A DNA stretch of 64,000 nt. It comes from Sesamum alatum (lineage: Eukaryota; Streptophyta; Magnoliopsida; Lamiales; Pedaliaceae). Where the stretch lies: NCBI GenBank assembly GCA_034509735.1, contig JACGWO010000004.1:18767395-18831394 (forward strand). The letters run 5' to 3'. Below are positions 10,960 to 21,765 of this stretch, in pieces. The position numbers and the translations under genes are program-made. The first letter of the stretch is position 1. Each line of letters starts with the position of its first letter. Under the pieces are notes generated by a model. It searched no databases and was not told where the DNA came from. It saw only the letters and a list, made by a program, of their open reading frames with translations.

Positions 10960-11985
10960 ATGTATAATTGTGGAGGTAAAGGTCATTACATTAAGGATCG
11001 TAAGAAACCTCAAATGGAAAAGAATAAACAAGATGCAAATGTTACAACTGAGGAAAATTCAGGAGAAGTCTATATGATTTGTGATGTTAATTCTGCTAAG
11101 TCTTCTTTAAATATGAATGAGTGGTTAATTGATTCTGGCAGCACTTTTCACATGTCTCCTTTTAAAGAAATATTTACAAAAAATAAACCTTGTAGTATGG
11201 GTTGTGTGTCCATGGCAAATGAAAAACTATGTGAAATTAAAGGTCTTGGTGATATCTGTGTGACTTTTGAAAATAGTTATAAGTTAACCATGACAAATGT
11301 TAGACATGTTCCTGATTTGTGTCATAATCTAATATCCTATGCCACCCTTGAGGAAGAAGGGTTAGAAGGTAGATGGAGTAGGGGGATTATGAAAATCATG
11401 AAAGGATCTATGGTGGTTTTCAAAGCTGAAAGGAAAATAAACCTATATGTTTGTTTAATAACATATGACATACTTGCTGCAACTGCTTTCAAAAATGATA
11501 AAACTTATTTATGGCATAAAAGATTAGGACACATTAGCAAAAGAGGTCTAGAACTTCTGCATAAGGGAGGTCTCTTAACTGATAAAATAGACAAAACTGA
11601 CTTCTGTGAAGATTGTGTGCTAGGAAAACAACATAGGGTGCATTTTCGCACATCACCTCAACCAAATTCCCCATCTTCATCTTGTGTGCTTGACTGCATG
11701 CATGCTGATGTTTGGGGTTCTGCAAATACAGTAACTCATGGTGGGAACAAATATTTCTTGTCGATAATTGATAATTACTCAAGGAAAGTCTTTGTTTTCT
11801 TAATGAATCAAAAATCTGAAGTTTTTGAAAAATTCAAAAACTGGAAAACATTAGTAGAAAATCAAACTGGCAAAAGATTAAAAGCTTTAAGAACAGACAA
11901 TGATTTGGTCTGTAATCAACAGTTTTCAAATTTATGTGATGAGTTTGAGATTAAAAGGCACAGAATCACTCCCTTTACCCCCTAA
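10960..11985 (+). pseudogene. Copia D protease-integrase (partial pol)
   Basis: A 341-codon open stretch. Residues 1-17 are a zinc knuckle remnant (MYNCGGKGHYIKDRKKP; two of the CCHC cysteines are not in place). Aspartic protease follows at 55-67 (WLIDSGSTFHMSP, active D58-S-G). The GAG-pre-integrase HHCC domain has H186, H191, C216 and C219 (WHKRLGHISKRG ... CEDCVLGK). The integrase core has its first Asp at 250 (HADVWG) and second at 313 (RTDN). The stop at 11983-11985 sits where the family has a Gln codon before QNGVVERMN, consistent with a C-to-T change. Same strand as the LTR, 1.2 kb after the PBS. The longest open frame in the window, but not a working polyprotein. Confidence 0.9.
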
Positions 11986-12342
11986 CAAAATGGAGTAGTT
12001 GAAAGGATGAATTGAACCCTCCTAATAAAGTCAGATGTATGTTAGTCAGTTTAGGTCTGTCAAAAACATTTTGGGGTGACGTTGTCTTAACTGCTACATA
12101 TCTAATAAATAGATCTTCACTTGTTCCTTTATCTGGAAAAACTCTTGGGTCTATGTGGTCTGAAAAACCTGTTGATATTTCTTCCTTACGCATTTTTTGA
12201 TGTTCTGCTTTTGCTTTACAAAATGGTGATAAATTAGATCATTGTTCCCAAAAATGTGTGTTTATTGGCTATCCCGAAGGTGTTAATGGATATAGGCTAT
12301 GGCTTAGAAACCAACCTGGATTTAAAATTATAATTAGTAGGT
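11986..12342 (+). pseudogene. Copia D integrase C-terminal remnant
   Basis: After the stop the same frame continues QNGVVERMN (catalytic Glu), a second stop at 12013-12015 where Arg is expected, then ILLIKSDVC-like sequence. Other frames give SKTFWGDVVLTATYLINRSS, KCVFIGYPEGVNGYRLWLR and FKIIISR. These are the usual blocks leading towards reverse transcriptase. At 12342 Copia sequence stops abruptly and LINE sequence begins, so the RT domain is absent. Confidence 0.85.
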
Positions 12343-15300
12343 AACCTCCAATGCATATGATCTTTGTTCCCTTGACTGATGGGCACCTCCAAAATTCTAT
12401 CCACCAGTTCCTCAGTAACTACAAGCCGCAGTTTATCAGGATCCCATTTGTCCTCTGTCCAGAACCATTTAACACGTATAAATTTCATGTTTGTATTTTC
12501 AGTAAGTTCTTGAAGACTTCCTTCAGTGATCCACTAGTTTTGCCAAAGTGCTGCCTCTCCACTTCCAAGGCTCTAGAAAATGTGTTCCTATGCTTCATAT
12601 CTGACTTTGCTTGTCCTTCTCCAAATTGGTGAATCATTTCTACAGATTTTGGCCTTGGCTGGGAAGGCTCCTTTGCAGTATGTATTGAGTGTAAACTTGT
12701 CCAGAGTGATGTATTGTCTCTAAGACGCCACCAGAGTTTGTGTGTGAATGCATTAGTAACATCCCTTAGGTACCTAACCCCTAGTCCTCCTTCTTCAGTA
12801 GGATAGTAAACATTACTCCATTTAGTCCAGTGTATTTTCCGTTGATTGTTGATTGACCCCCAAAGGTATTTAGCAAAGACTTGTTCAATCCTTTGGATGA
12901 CTCTAATGGGAGGGTTGAGAACTTAAATAAGATAAATGCAGGGACACTTTTCATCAACTGCAGTCTGCTACCATAAGAAAGATGATTGTGTTCCCGACCT
13001 GCAATTTTTTAAAGTATCTTGTTAGTAAGATCATCAAACAAGATTTTTTTCTTCTTACCTTTGTAAAGAGGTGCCCCAAGGTAAGTGACTGCATTGACTT
13101 CAGGACAAAACCAATAATATGTTTAATCCTTTGTGCAGCAGATTTGCTTTCTTCCTTGGGATGAAAAAGCTTTTGGAGTGGTTGATCTTTAGGCCTGAAA
13201 TATCCTCATAGAACTCAATAAATTGCATTAGTTTGGTAAGACTATTAACATCACAACTGGTAAACAGTATGATATCATCAACATATGTAAGATGTGATAT
13301 GGGTATGTTGTTGCTTGTTAGGTAATGCATGTCAGGGTTAGTGCAAAACAGGTGGTTAAAACCATTGGACAGTGCCTCGGCTGTAAGAAGGAAGAGAGTT
13401 GGAGAGATAGGATCACCCTGTCTCAATCCATGGGAGGATTTAAAAAAACCTACTGGTAGATCCATTGACAAGAACAATAAACCAACAATTGCCAACAGAA
13501 TTTTTGATCAGATGTATGAAACTCCTTGGGAATCCCATTTTTTCATGATTTTGAACAAAAAACACCATCTAACTCTATCATATGCCTTAGACATGTCGAG
13601 CTTTATGGTTAAATTTCCTTTTTTGCTTTTGCGATCAATGGCATGTATCATTTCTTGAGCAAGTAATATGTTACCACTAATGAGCCTCTTAGGGACAAAT
13701 CCACTTTGTGAAGGGGAAATGATGGGGGGAAGGACAGGAGCAAGTTTTTTGTGGAGAAGTTCAGAGAGGATTTTATTAGTAATATTGCAAAGGGAGATAT
13801 GACTAAAATCACTCAATGATTGAGGGAATTCGACTCTAGGGATCAATGTGATGGTGGTGGCTGTGAAGATTCTAGGCATAGGTATACCATTGAAAAAATC
13901 CCTGACAGCTTCATACACATCCATTTGAATGAATTCCCAACATTCTTGAAAGAATGCAGAGGTGAAGCCATCAGGGCCTGCCACACTATCTCTGCTTATG
14001 TTGAAGACAACTTTTTCAGTATCCTCAAAGGTACGAAATCACACAGGTTACGGTCAAGAGATTCAGGAATTTGTGGTAATGAAAAGGGGAGCTCACATTC
14101 ATAATCAGAGAGAAGGTTGGCAATAAGGAGCTCCTCATAGTGATTGGCAGCAGATTGTTTGATTTGTTCTAGGTCAGTGATTTCCTAGTTGTTATCTCTG
14201 ATTCTGTTAATGAGTGATCTAGATTTTTTTTTTTTGTTTTTTTTTTTAACCAGAGAGTGGAAATATCTAGTGTTCGTTTCCGCAACCTCCCAACCACTTA
14301 CAATTACTCTTTTATTTCCAGTATTCAGCCTCCAGACTAAGGGCATGAACTAGTTCAGCATTACTTCTATGAAGTGCAATAAGATTGCCATCACAGGGTG
14401 GCTGACAAAAAGTTTCTCAGCTTCTGTAGCTTTGTTTCTAGCATGTTTCACATTATTAAAGACATTTCCAAAAGTGTTTTTGTTCTTAACTTTTACGAAT
14501 TCTTTGGTTCTGTAAAGTTTTCATTGAAGCCTATACATGCCTGTGCCAAAAAGACGGAGGTTCAACAACTGAGACATGCTATCTTTGAAGGTATGGTGTT
14601 TGACCCACATGTTTTAGAACCTAAAAGAAGGAGGAGCCTTGTTGCCTATAATAGAAGATGTGATGAGTAAAGGATGATGATCTGAGTGTCTTTTGGGGAG
14701 GTGTGTGGCCCTAGTACAATTAAAAGTTTCCACCCATTCGTTAGAGTAAAAGACCCTCTCTAGTATTTTCCAAATTCTGTTATTAGTCCAGGTGAAAGGG
14801 TCACCTTCAAACCCTGCATCAATTAAACCACTATCCAATGTCGTGTTTCTAAAGTCTTCCATGGCCCCAAGGCTTTCACTTACCCCCTCCATGGTTTTCA
14901 GAGGCCTATATAATAGTATTAAAGTCTCGCCCTACTAACCTAGGGACATTGTGGGAGGCAAGATAACAAAGTTCTCTCCATAGAGTTATTCTAGAGGTCC
15001 GGCTGCATTTAGCATAAACTAATATGCAGAAAATATCAGATGGGATCAGACCAGATGTGATTTTAACATGTAGAAATTGAGCATGATATTAACAATTTGT
15101 ATATCGACATCATGAGAGGCAAAGCACCAGATTTTGTTCGTAACATTAGAGCATACAAAATTAAATCTAAAATTGCGAGTAAAGAAAGCTTCATCCAAGT
15201 AAACAAAAGTTTCCAAGAGAACTAGGATGTGTGGTTTATTCTCAATCAAAGCATCAGATAAGATTTTTTGTTTGCTAGTTTTCCAAATACCTCTGATATT

Positions 15301-15350
15301 CCATATCATGTATTTAATCATATTAAAATTGGAGGGAGGATGAAGAGGAG
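12343..15350 (-). pseudogene. LINE ORF2: endonuclease-reverse transcriptase, 3' truncated
   Basis: Minus strand, 5' to 3' from the right. The endonuclease start is YMIWNIRGIWKTSKQ; its end has SDHHPLLI near 14660. RT follows with MAGPDGFTSAFFQECW, TTITLIPRV, ISPSQSGFVPKR, LDMSKAYDRVRW, GLRQGDPISPTLFLL and THLTYVDDIILF-like polymerase motif (YVDD, near 13270). Then come IHWTKWSNV, EEGGLGVRYL and, at the left end, ISQGNKDHMHWRLPT of the zf-RVT region. The order is that of plant L1-type LINEs. Stops and frameshifts are frequent. The 3' end with any poly-A tail is missing: LINE sequence meets Copia at 12342/12343. Confidence 0.9.
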
Positions 15351-17197
15351 AATCTCGTACTTCTCTTAGAAATATCTTTAGAAAAGTGGTTACCTTTACC
15401 TCGTTTACCTTTTGTGGAGGTGGTGGTGGGCCTGATTGAGGCTGAAGCTTCTTCCATTGATTTGTTCCTTTTGTGCTTTTTGGTTGCTGCCTCATCAATA
15501 AGAACATTCTGTTGAAGTTTGCTGGCAGGGAGCTCTTCAAGGTTGTAATCCTGGGGATTCGTTGAGGGTACAGTTTGTGTGTCTATTATGTTTTGTATAT
15601 CCTTTGTTGATTGACTCGCAGAATTGGTTATGGAGATGTTGGTATTATTGATAACCTCTTCATTCATGTCCTCCAAGCTTTGGAATCTATTAAATGTAGG
15701 GGTACAATCTGCTTCATCTTCAGTCTCAATTTCTGGCTCCCCAACTTTGACTGGCTTGGGATAGTTTCTATTTGAATGTTCAGGTGTTGTTATGTTTTGC
15801 TGAGGTCCACTGGCAGCTTCTCCACAAAAGTGGCGTAACTCCCCCCCCCCCCCCCCCCGTTTTTTTTTTACTGCTATTTAGTTTTTCTCCTTGAGCTTGC
15901 CCTGATTGATTTTGAGTATTAGTGCATGGAATTCCCTTCTTTTCTAACAGTATGTTGATCTCCTCAATGTTCTCTATGATCTCCTGATCAGGGGAAGTGC
16001 CTTTTTCAGGTGGTAGCTCCCAGTTTCTGTCCAATAGTTCAACCAACAGTGGATCATCATAATTGAAGTTCCAAAGTGATCCTGATCCCGACATTCTTTT
16101 CTATTCTCTTGTTCCTGGTGAAATGAAGTTTGTCCTCGTGTCTCTTCAACAGTTGTATGGGTCCTTATGTTCTGAATGGGCTGTGTTCCTCTTGGTTTTG
16201 TTGGGATGGTTTTCTTCTCCTTCAACATCATTCTCAATAACTTCAAATGCAACAGATTTACCTTTGTCCTTAGAGATCAAATTATCCTTTGGATCTTTAG
16301 GATGAGTGCCACTCCCAGATGATTGAGCTTTGGCTTTCATTAAATAGGAGCTTTGTTCATGACCAATGTGCTTACAGAAAGAGCAATATAAGGGATAGTT
16401 CTCATAAATTATGGTTTATCTGAAGGTAATATCCTTAAATTTAACAAAGATAACTTGTATTCTAGGGGCAGTTAAATCAAGTTCAACACAGACACGTGCA
16501 AGACTCGGCCTAGATAAGTCAGTAGTGGGTTCATCCATTCACAATGGTTTCCCAATCAGATTAGCTATGCTAGATAAGGCACTTTTATCAAACAGATGAC
16601 ATGGGAGCTCAGGCTTTATTCGAACAGGGACTACGGGGGATTCTATTTGGAAATTAAACGTGGGAGTCCACTTGAACACACGCATATGAAAGCTATCAAA
16701 AGTCCATTATCCTCTAAGCCATAAACGTGAGAAATCTTCTTCATGTGTCAGGTTAATCAGAACATGTTTCAAGTTTATGATGCCAACAAAAATATTACCT
16801 CTTAAACCAAGTTTGACGAGCTTGTTTTTGATGAAGCTAAGGCTAGGGAGCCCATGGGAGAATTTTCCTACCAGTGCAAACTTTAATCGTATTGCAAGTT
16901 TATCAATTTTTGGTTTAGGAAAGGAAATTTTTGGTTCACCCTTGAAGGATGCAGTTGTACCCAAAGTTGGGAATTCCTCATCTTCTTTGGCCGGGGGGGG
17001 GGGGGGAGAAGGTGCAAGAGTGTTAGGTTGTTGTAGTGGGCCGGCGGCTGAGGAGGGTAGGGTGGGTGCTGGAAGCTCCGCCATAGGAGGCCTCAGGAAA
17101 ACGCATCGAGAAATGTGGGCTGGGGTTGGAAGTGGTCCAAGAGATGTCGCCAACGAAGGTTTTCCGGCGACAGAGTGGAGTGCCAGAATCTGACTAT
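15351..17197 (-). pseudogene. LINE ORF1 (downstream copy of a duplicated segment plus C-terminus)
   Basis: Minus-strand blocks run from the right: MAELPAP-rich N-terminus with a proline run; a DUF4283-like domain (EEFPTLG, FALVGKFSHGLPSLSFIKN, FVGIINLKHVLINLTHEEDF, later TPTFNFQ, GKPLWMDEPT); a CCHC zinc knuckle (YCSFCKHIGHEQSSY near 16350); then an acidic, low-complexity C-terminus (15323-15676, rich in K/T/S). This is the nucleic-acid-binding ORF1 of plant LINEs. Long C (15841-15858) and G (16987-17006) runs interrupt it. Positions 15755-17197 are repeated almost identically at 17210-18650. Confidence 0.82.
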
Positions 17198-17209
17198 TTT
17201 TTGAACTGC

Positions 17210-18650
17210 CTTGGGATAGTTTCTATTTGAATGTTCAGGTGTTGTTATGTTTTGCTGAGGTCCACTGGCAGCTTCTCCACAAAGTGGCGTAACTCCCCCC
17301 CCCCCCCCCCCGTTTTTTTTTACTGCTATTTAGTTTTTCTCCTTGAGCTTGCCCTGATTGATTTTGAGTATTAGTGCATGGAATTCCCTTCTTTTCTAAC
17401 AGTATGTTGATCTCCTCAATGTTCTCTATGATCTCCTGATCAGGGGAAGTGCCTTTTTCAGGTGGTAGCTCCCAGTTTCTGTCCAATAGTTCAACCAACA
17501 GTGGATCATCATAATTGAAGTTCCAAAGTGGTCCTGATCCCGACATTCTTTTCTATTCTCTTGTTCCTGGTGAAATGAAGTTTGTCCTTGTGTCTCTTCA
17601 ACAGTTGTATGGGTCCTTATGTTCTGAATGGGCTGTGTTCCTCTTGGTTTTGTTGGGATGGTTTTCTTCTCCTTCAACATCATTCTCAATAACTTCAAAT
17701 GCAACAGATTTACCTTTGTCCTTAGAGATCAAATTATCCTTTGGATCTTTAGGATGAGTGCCACTCCCAGATGATTGAGCTTTGGCTTTCATTAAATAGG
17801 AGCTTTGTTCATGACCAATGTGCTTACAGAAAGAGCAATATAAGGGATAGTTCTCATAAATTATGGTTTATCTGAAGGTAATATCCTTAAATTTAACAAA
17901 GATAACTTGTATTCTAGGGGCAGTTAAATCAAGTTCAACACAGACACGTGCAAGACTCGGCCTAGATAAGTCAGTAGTGGGTTCATCCATTCACAATGGT
18001 TTCCCAATCAGATTAGCTATGCTAGATAAGGCACTTTTATCAAACAGATGACATGGGAGCTCAGGCTTTATTCGAACAGGGACTACGGGGGATTCTATTT
18101 GGAAATTAAACGTGGGAGTCCACTTGAACACACGCATATGAAAGCTATCAAAAGTCCATTATCCTCTAAGCCATAAACGTGAGAAATCTTCTTCATGTGT
18201 CAGGTTAATCAGAACATGTTTCAAGTTTATGATGCCAACAAAAATATTACCTCTTAAACCAAGTTTGACGAGCTTGTTTTTGATGAAGCTAAGGCTAGGG
18301 AGCCCATGGGAGAATTTTCCTACCAGTGCAAACTTTAATCGTATTGCAAGTTTATCAATTTTTGGTTTAGGAAAGGAAATTTTTGGTTCACCCTTGAAGG
18401 ATGCAGTTGTACCCAAAGTTGGGAATTCCTCATCTTCTTTGGCCGGGGGGGGGGGGGGGAGAAGGTGCAAGAGTGTTAGGTTGTTGTAGTGGGCCGGCGG
18501 CTGAGGAGGGTAGGGTGGGTGCTGGAAGCTCCGCCATAGGAGGCCTCAGGAAAACGCATCGAGAAATGTGGGCTGGGGTTGGAAGTGGTCCAAGAGATGT
18601 CGCCAACGAAGGTTTTCCGGCGACAGAGTGGAGTGCCAGAATCTGACTAT
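17210..18650 (-). repeat. Near-identical tandem duplicate of the LINE ORF1 segment
   Basis: Matches 15755-17197 base for base except for a few differences: A/G at the codon before 'tcctgatcccg', C/T in 'gtcct(c/t)gtgtc', a one-base indel near 15829/17280, and homopolymer lengths. A 12-bp spacer (17198-17209) separates the copies. It carries the same DUF4283 and zinc-knuckle segments of ORF1 on the minus strand. The copy joined to the unique 5' leader at 18651 is this one, so the left copy is the extra unit or vice versa. Identity near 99.8% by eye implies a recent event or an assembly artefact. Confidence 0.93.
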
Positions 18651-18898
18651 GTGAAAAAAAAAAAACACAACACAGGGAAAACAAAAAGCGCGTGAGGTGT
18701 TGTGGGGGAGAGGAAGGGAAAAGAAATCGGTGAGAGGTAGCACAAGGGTGAGAGGGTTCAAAGGACGGAGATGTGGCTGGCGACGATGGCTGACAGGGGA
18801 GATCAGAGCTGTGTTTGTGAGATTTTCAGGAACCAAAGGTGTAATCGCTCAATTCTAGAGAGAGAATTTTTTTTTTCTTTTTTTTAGTCTTGTAAATT
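18651..18898 (-). other. LINE 5' leader
   Basis: On the minus strand this runs into ORF1 and holds no ORF of its own that I recognise. It contains an A tract next to the duplicate end (18653-18664) and a T-rich run (18868-18886) near its outer edge, beyond which LTR-like sequence begins. It is probably the LINE 5' UTR; the exact 5' end is uncertain. Confidence 0.5.
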
Positions 18899-19047
18899 GG
18901 TAGGCTTGATTCAGATTGATGGATGATTGATTGGGATTATCTATACATTCCTTGGGTGTACCTAAACACATTCCAATAATATCATTAATAATGTATATAT
19001 ATGGGTATACACATATAGCGTCTTTTTCTAGGAAAATGATTTAGCTT

Positions 19048-19091
<44 letters not shown>

Positions 19092-19561
19092 TTCATCTTT
19101 CTTCTTCATTGATATAGGATCAATTGAAGAACAAAGCAAGATAAAAAGAGGATACATTAATCGATTGTGTGATCCCCTTTGGTCCCTTCTTCCAAAAGTC
19201 CGTTTTTCTCTAGCAAGAAATGAAACCTCCCCCGGTATGGTGTGGACATCGTTAGAGGACCTCATACGTTTGAGTCTAAGTGAACGTGTCCACTTGTTGA
19301 AAGGCAATATCCTTTATAGCAGTCTACGGTGGAAAACTACAAAGGTAATAGTTACTTTGTTATACGTAGTTTTTTGTAGCCTTTTTCTATGTGCCCTATA
19401 TGATGCATGCTTAGTTGTTATCGTATCCTACATCGAGCGCTCGGGATAGCACCCAAGGGTACACCATTTAGGATATATGTCGCTATTATGTTTTAGATAT
19501 CGTTCTTAAATTGCATTTTTGCGCTTCCACTCACGCTCCCGGGGCGGATCCACTCCCTTCA
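18899..19561 (+). mobile_element. LTR fragment (3' third) of the TGTTAG superfamily
   Basis: From 'ggtaggcttgattcag' on, the segment follows the array A LTRs (e.g. 56286-56956): same 'ggattgattggga', 'cacattccaata', CT-rich tract, 'tctctagcaagaaa', 'actacaaaggtaat' and 'gagcacccaagggtacacc' blocks. It ends CACTCCCTTCA like their 3' terminus. The 5' two thirds are missing and no PBS follows. It separates the LINE from the Copia D RNase H remnant. Confidence 0.8.
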
Positions 19562-20079
19562 CTTAGGGACACAAGATCTTGGATTACGATTTATATCTCA
19601 AAGTCCTCTCCTTATATGCTTTCTCAGATGTTTTGACACGACATAGTACAACTGGTTTTCGTGTGTTCCTAGGTGTAAACTGCATTTTGTGGTGTTCTAA
19701 GAAGCAACTTAATTCTCTAGATCAAGTTCAGAAGCTGATACAGGTCCATGGCCTCAACTATTGCTAAAATAACTTGGCTGACATTTTTACTTTGTGACAT
19801 CGGCAGTGCCTTAGCGCATCCTCCTTAAATCTTCTATGATAATCTTAGTGTCCTTCATATGACTATTGATCCTCTTTTTCATGCAAGAATAGAACATATT
19901 GATATTGACTACCATTTCATTCGAGAAAAGGTAGCCATGGGTAATCTCATTACACGATTTGTGCCATCTTCTTATCAAACAACTAATATACTAACTAAGC
20001 TCTTGGCGAGGTCATCATTCATTTACCTTCGTAGCAAGATAGGACTCCATTCACACTCTGTCTCCATCTTGAATGGGGC
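19562..20079 (+). pseudogene. Copia D RNase H and pol C-terminus
   Basis: Plus-strand reading gives LDYDLYLKVLSLYAFSD, RHSTTGFRVFLGVN and ILWCSKKQL, the Ty1/Copia RNase H start. A gap and stops follow, then HIDIDYHFIREKVAMGNL, RFVPSSYQTTNILTKLLARS and LRSKIGLHS, the pol C-terminus. A short purine-rich tract (ttgaatgggg, 20069-20078) directly precedes an LTR start at 20080. It has the position and strand expected for the missing end of Copia D, but RT is absent between the two halves. It could derive from a second copy of the same family. Confidence 0.8.
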
Positions 20080-20389
20080 TGGTAAGGAAACAACATCAAT
20101 CAAGGATACGCATGATTAGATAAAGGGTTCCATGGATCAATTAGTGAGCAATCAAATCAACCATGATCAAGGCATTGATCATGTCTTACACAATCTTTCC
20201 TTGTATTGGTATCATTTCTCTTGTATATATATATATATGTGTGTGTGTGACTTTGTAATAGCTTTTCTCAACTCAAGAACTACAATAATATCCATAGTTC
20301 TTCACCTTCCCCATCGCCTCCACGACCCCTCCCCTCCAGCCCCCATTGTTGTCGTCGCCGCATCTTCCCCCCTCTCTCTATATATATAA
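20080..20389 (+). mobile_element. Copia D 3' LTR, truncated
   Basis: Starts TGGTAAGGAAACAACATCAA and matches the 5' LTR at 8669 for about 130 bp (…'ccatggatcaatt', 'atgtcttacacaatctttcc'…). It then diverges and ends in a CT/TA simple tract at the junction with Gypsy C. The remaining ~700 bp of LTR are missing. Confidence 0.75.
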
Positions 20390-20390
20390 C

Positions 20391-20893
20391 TAAACCGTTG
20401 GTAAGTAGCACCTGCATTTTTCAGCCCGAATTGCATAACAATGTAACAATAGCTTCCTCTTGACGTAGTGAAGCTAACTCATTTCTGGTCATCGAGGTTA
20501 AGCATAATTTGTTGGTAACCCTGGAGGGCATTCATTAGACTCAACAATTCATGACCAGAGGTAGAAGTCACCAGCCAGTCTATACAAGGTAAAGGGTAAA
20601 AATCATTTGGGCATGCCTTATTAATGTCTCTGAAATCAACGAGCATGCGCCATTTGTTACCTGGCTCGGGTACTAATACCACATTCGATAACCATTCTGG
20701 AAATTGAATTTACTTTTATATGCCCATCTGCTAGGAGCTTACTTACCTCATCCTGGATGATTTTGTCCTTCTTGAGCCTGAAGTGCGTCTTTTTCTGCTT
20801 CGCAGGAGGGAAAGCAGGATCTAGGTTCAGGTTGTGCACTGCCATGCTGGGGTCTATACTCACTATGTCATGAGTTTGTAACATCAGATCAGC
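20391..20893 (-). pseudogene. Gypsy C: reverse transcriptase fragment
   Basis: Minus-strand reading from 20893: ADLMLQTHDIVSIDPSMAVH, NLNLDPAFPPAKQKKTHF, LKKDKIIQDEVSKLLADGHI, then after frame changes KWRMLVDFRDINKACPNDFY, PLPCIDWLVTSTSGHELLSL, MNALQGYQQI, SFTTSRGSYCYIVMQFGLKN and AGATYQR. This is the first half of a Tat-type Ty3/Gypsy RT (first catalytic Asp region lost in 'MNA'). The frame joins, across element B, to the protease-gag at 36819-37866. It is cut at 20390 by the Copia D junction. Confidence 0.88.
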
Positions 20894-21738
20894 CTAGGAG
20901 AGACACGGCAGAAAATGTGGGATTGCATAATATAAAAGCGTAAAGCGTGAATAAACGGAATTAAAGCATACATCAAACATGCATAACGGATCAAGGGGTG
21001 TGCCCTTGATTCTCCCAGGTGTTCGGTGTATCTCATGTTCAAGAAAGTACACAACATGGAGGCCATAAAATTTGGAGGAACAAGAAACGTAAAGAGAGAA
21101 CGTTGCCCTCGTAGTTTTCTTTGTTCGGCTACACCATTGTTCCCCGTTTTTCCATCAAGATCTCAACATAGAGACCCTCTAAATTGTCCACACGCTTCAC
21201 CGGATACTAACGAACTCTCGTGCTAGCAAGAAGTTGTTTAGGGGAGAAGAGACATCGATACAACGCTATTGATTAGCGCTACCGACATCTCTAATGTTCT
21301 ACCTTGAATGAATCAAGAAGAACAAAGAAATTCTTGGAGGGAAGTGAAGAAGGTGGACGAGAGAGAGAGAGAGAGAGAGAGAGAGGTGAGATGGCATACT
21401 GTTTGTGTAAAGATTAGTGAGTGAAGTGTGTGTGGTCGAGTATTTATAAGGAAGAAGTTTTCCTAATCCTACTCAACCTCTTCCAAAGAGGCACACCACA
21501 ATCAACTAGGACTTTGACCTAGTGAAGTCCTAGTCAACTAAGGGTTTGATAAAGTCAAACTTCATCCTAGCCATCCATCTCAATATTCCTAGATTAAATC
21601 TCGTCCAGCCATTCTCGACGGGATTTATGGAATGGGCCTATTTAAATCTAATTTAAATAGTCCAAAGGTCCAATGGACTCTATATTAAATTCTATTCAAT
21701 ATTCCAAGTCCACTAATTAATTCATCCTTTTAATCTAA
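20894..21738 (-). repeat. Element B 3' LTR, distal part
   Basis: Matches 33762-34333 and 35354-35590 of the element's own 5' LTR: 'aagcgtaaagc', 'gcataacggatcaaggggtgtgccc', 'aacatggaggcc', the CT/AG leader (21361-21387) and 'cctactcaacct'. A TATA box in minus orientation (TATAAATA) lies at 21441-21448. The LTR is broken at 21738/21739 by the Helitron and resumes at 26768. Confidence 0.88.
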
Positions 21739-21750
21739 CTAGTCAGAAGC

Positions 21751-21765
21751 ACGTGCGTTGCACGT
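21751..21765 (-). terminator. Helitron 3' hairpin
   Basis: Six-base-pair GC-rich stem ACGTGC/GCACGT with a 3-base loop, just upstream (minus strand) of the CTAG end. In Helitrons this hairpin acts as the rolling-circle transposition terminator. Confidence 0.75.

Noticed and set aside
20884..20900. Target duplication for element B (e.g. 'gag' or 'ctag' near both edges)
   Set aside because: Only 3-4 bases agree between 20890-20897 and 36811-36823; too short and the LTR end is non-canonical, so no TSD is claimed.
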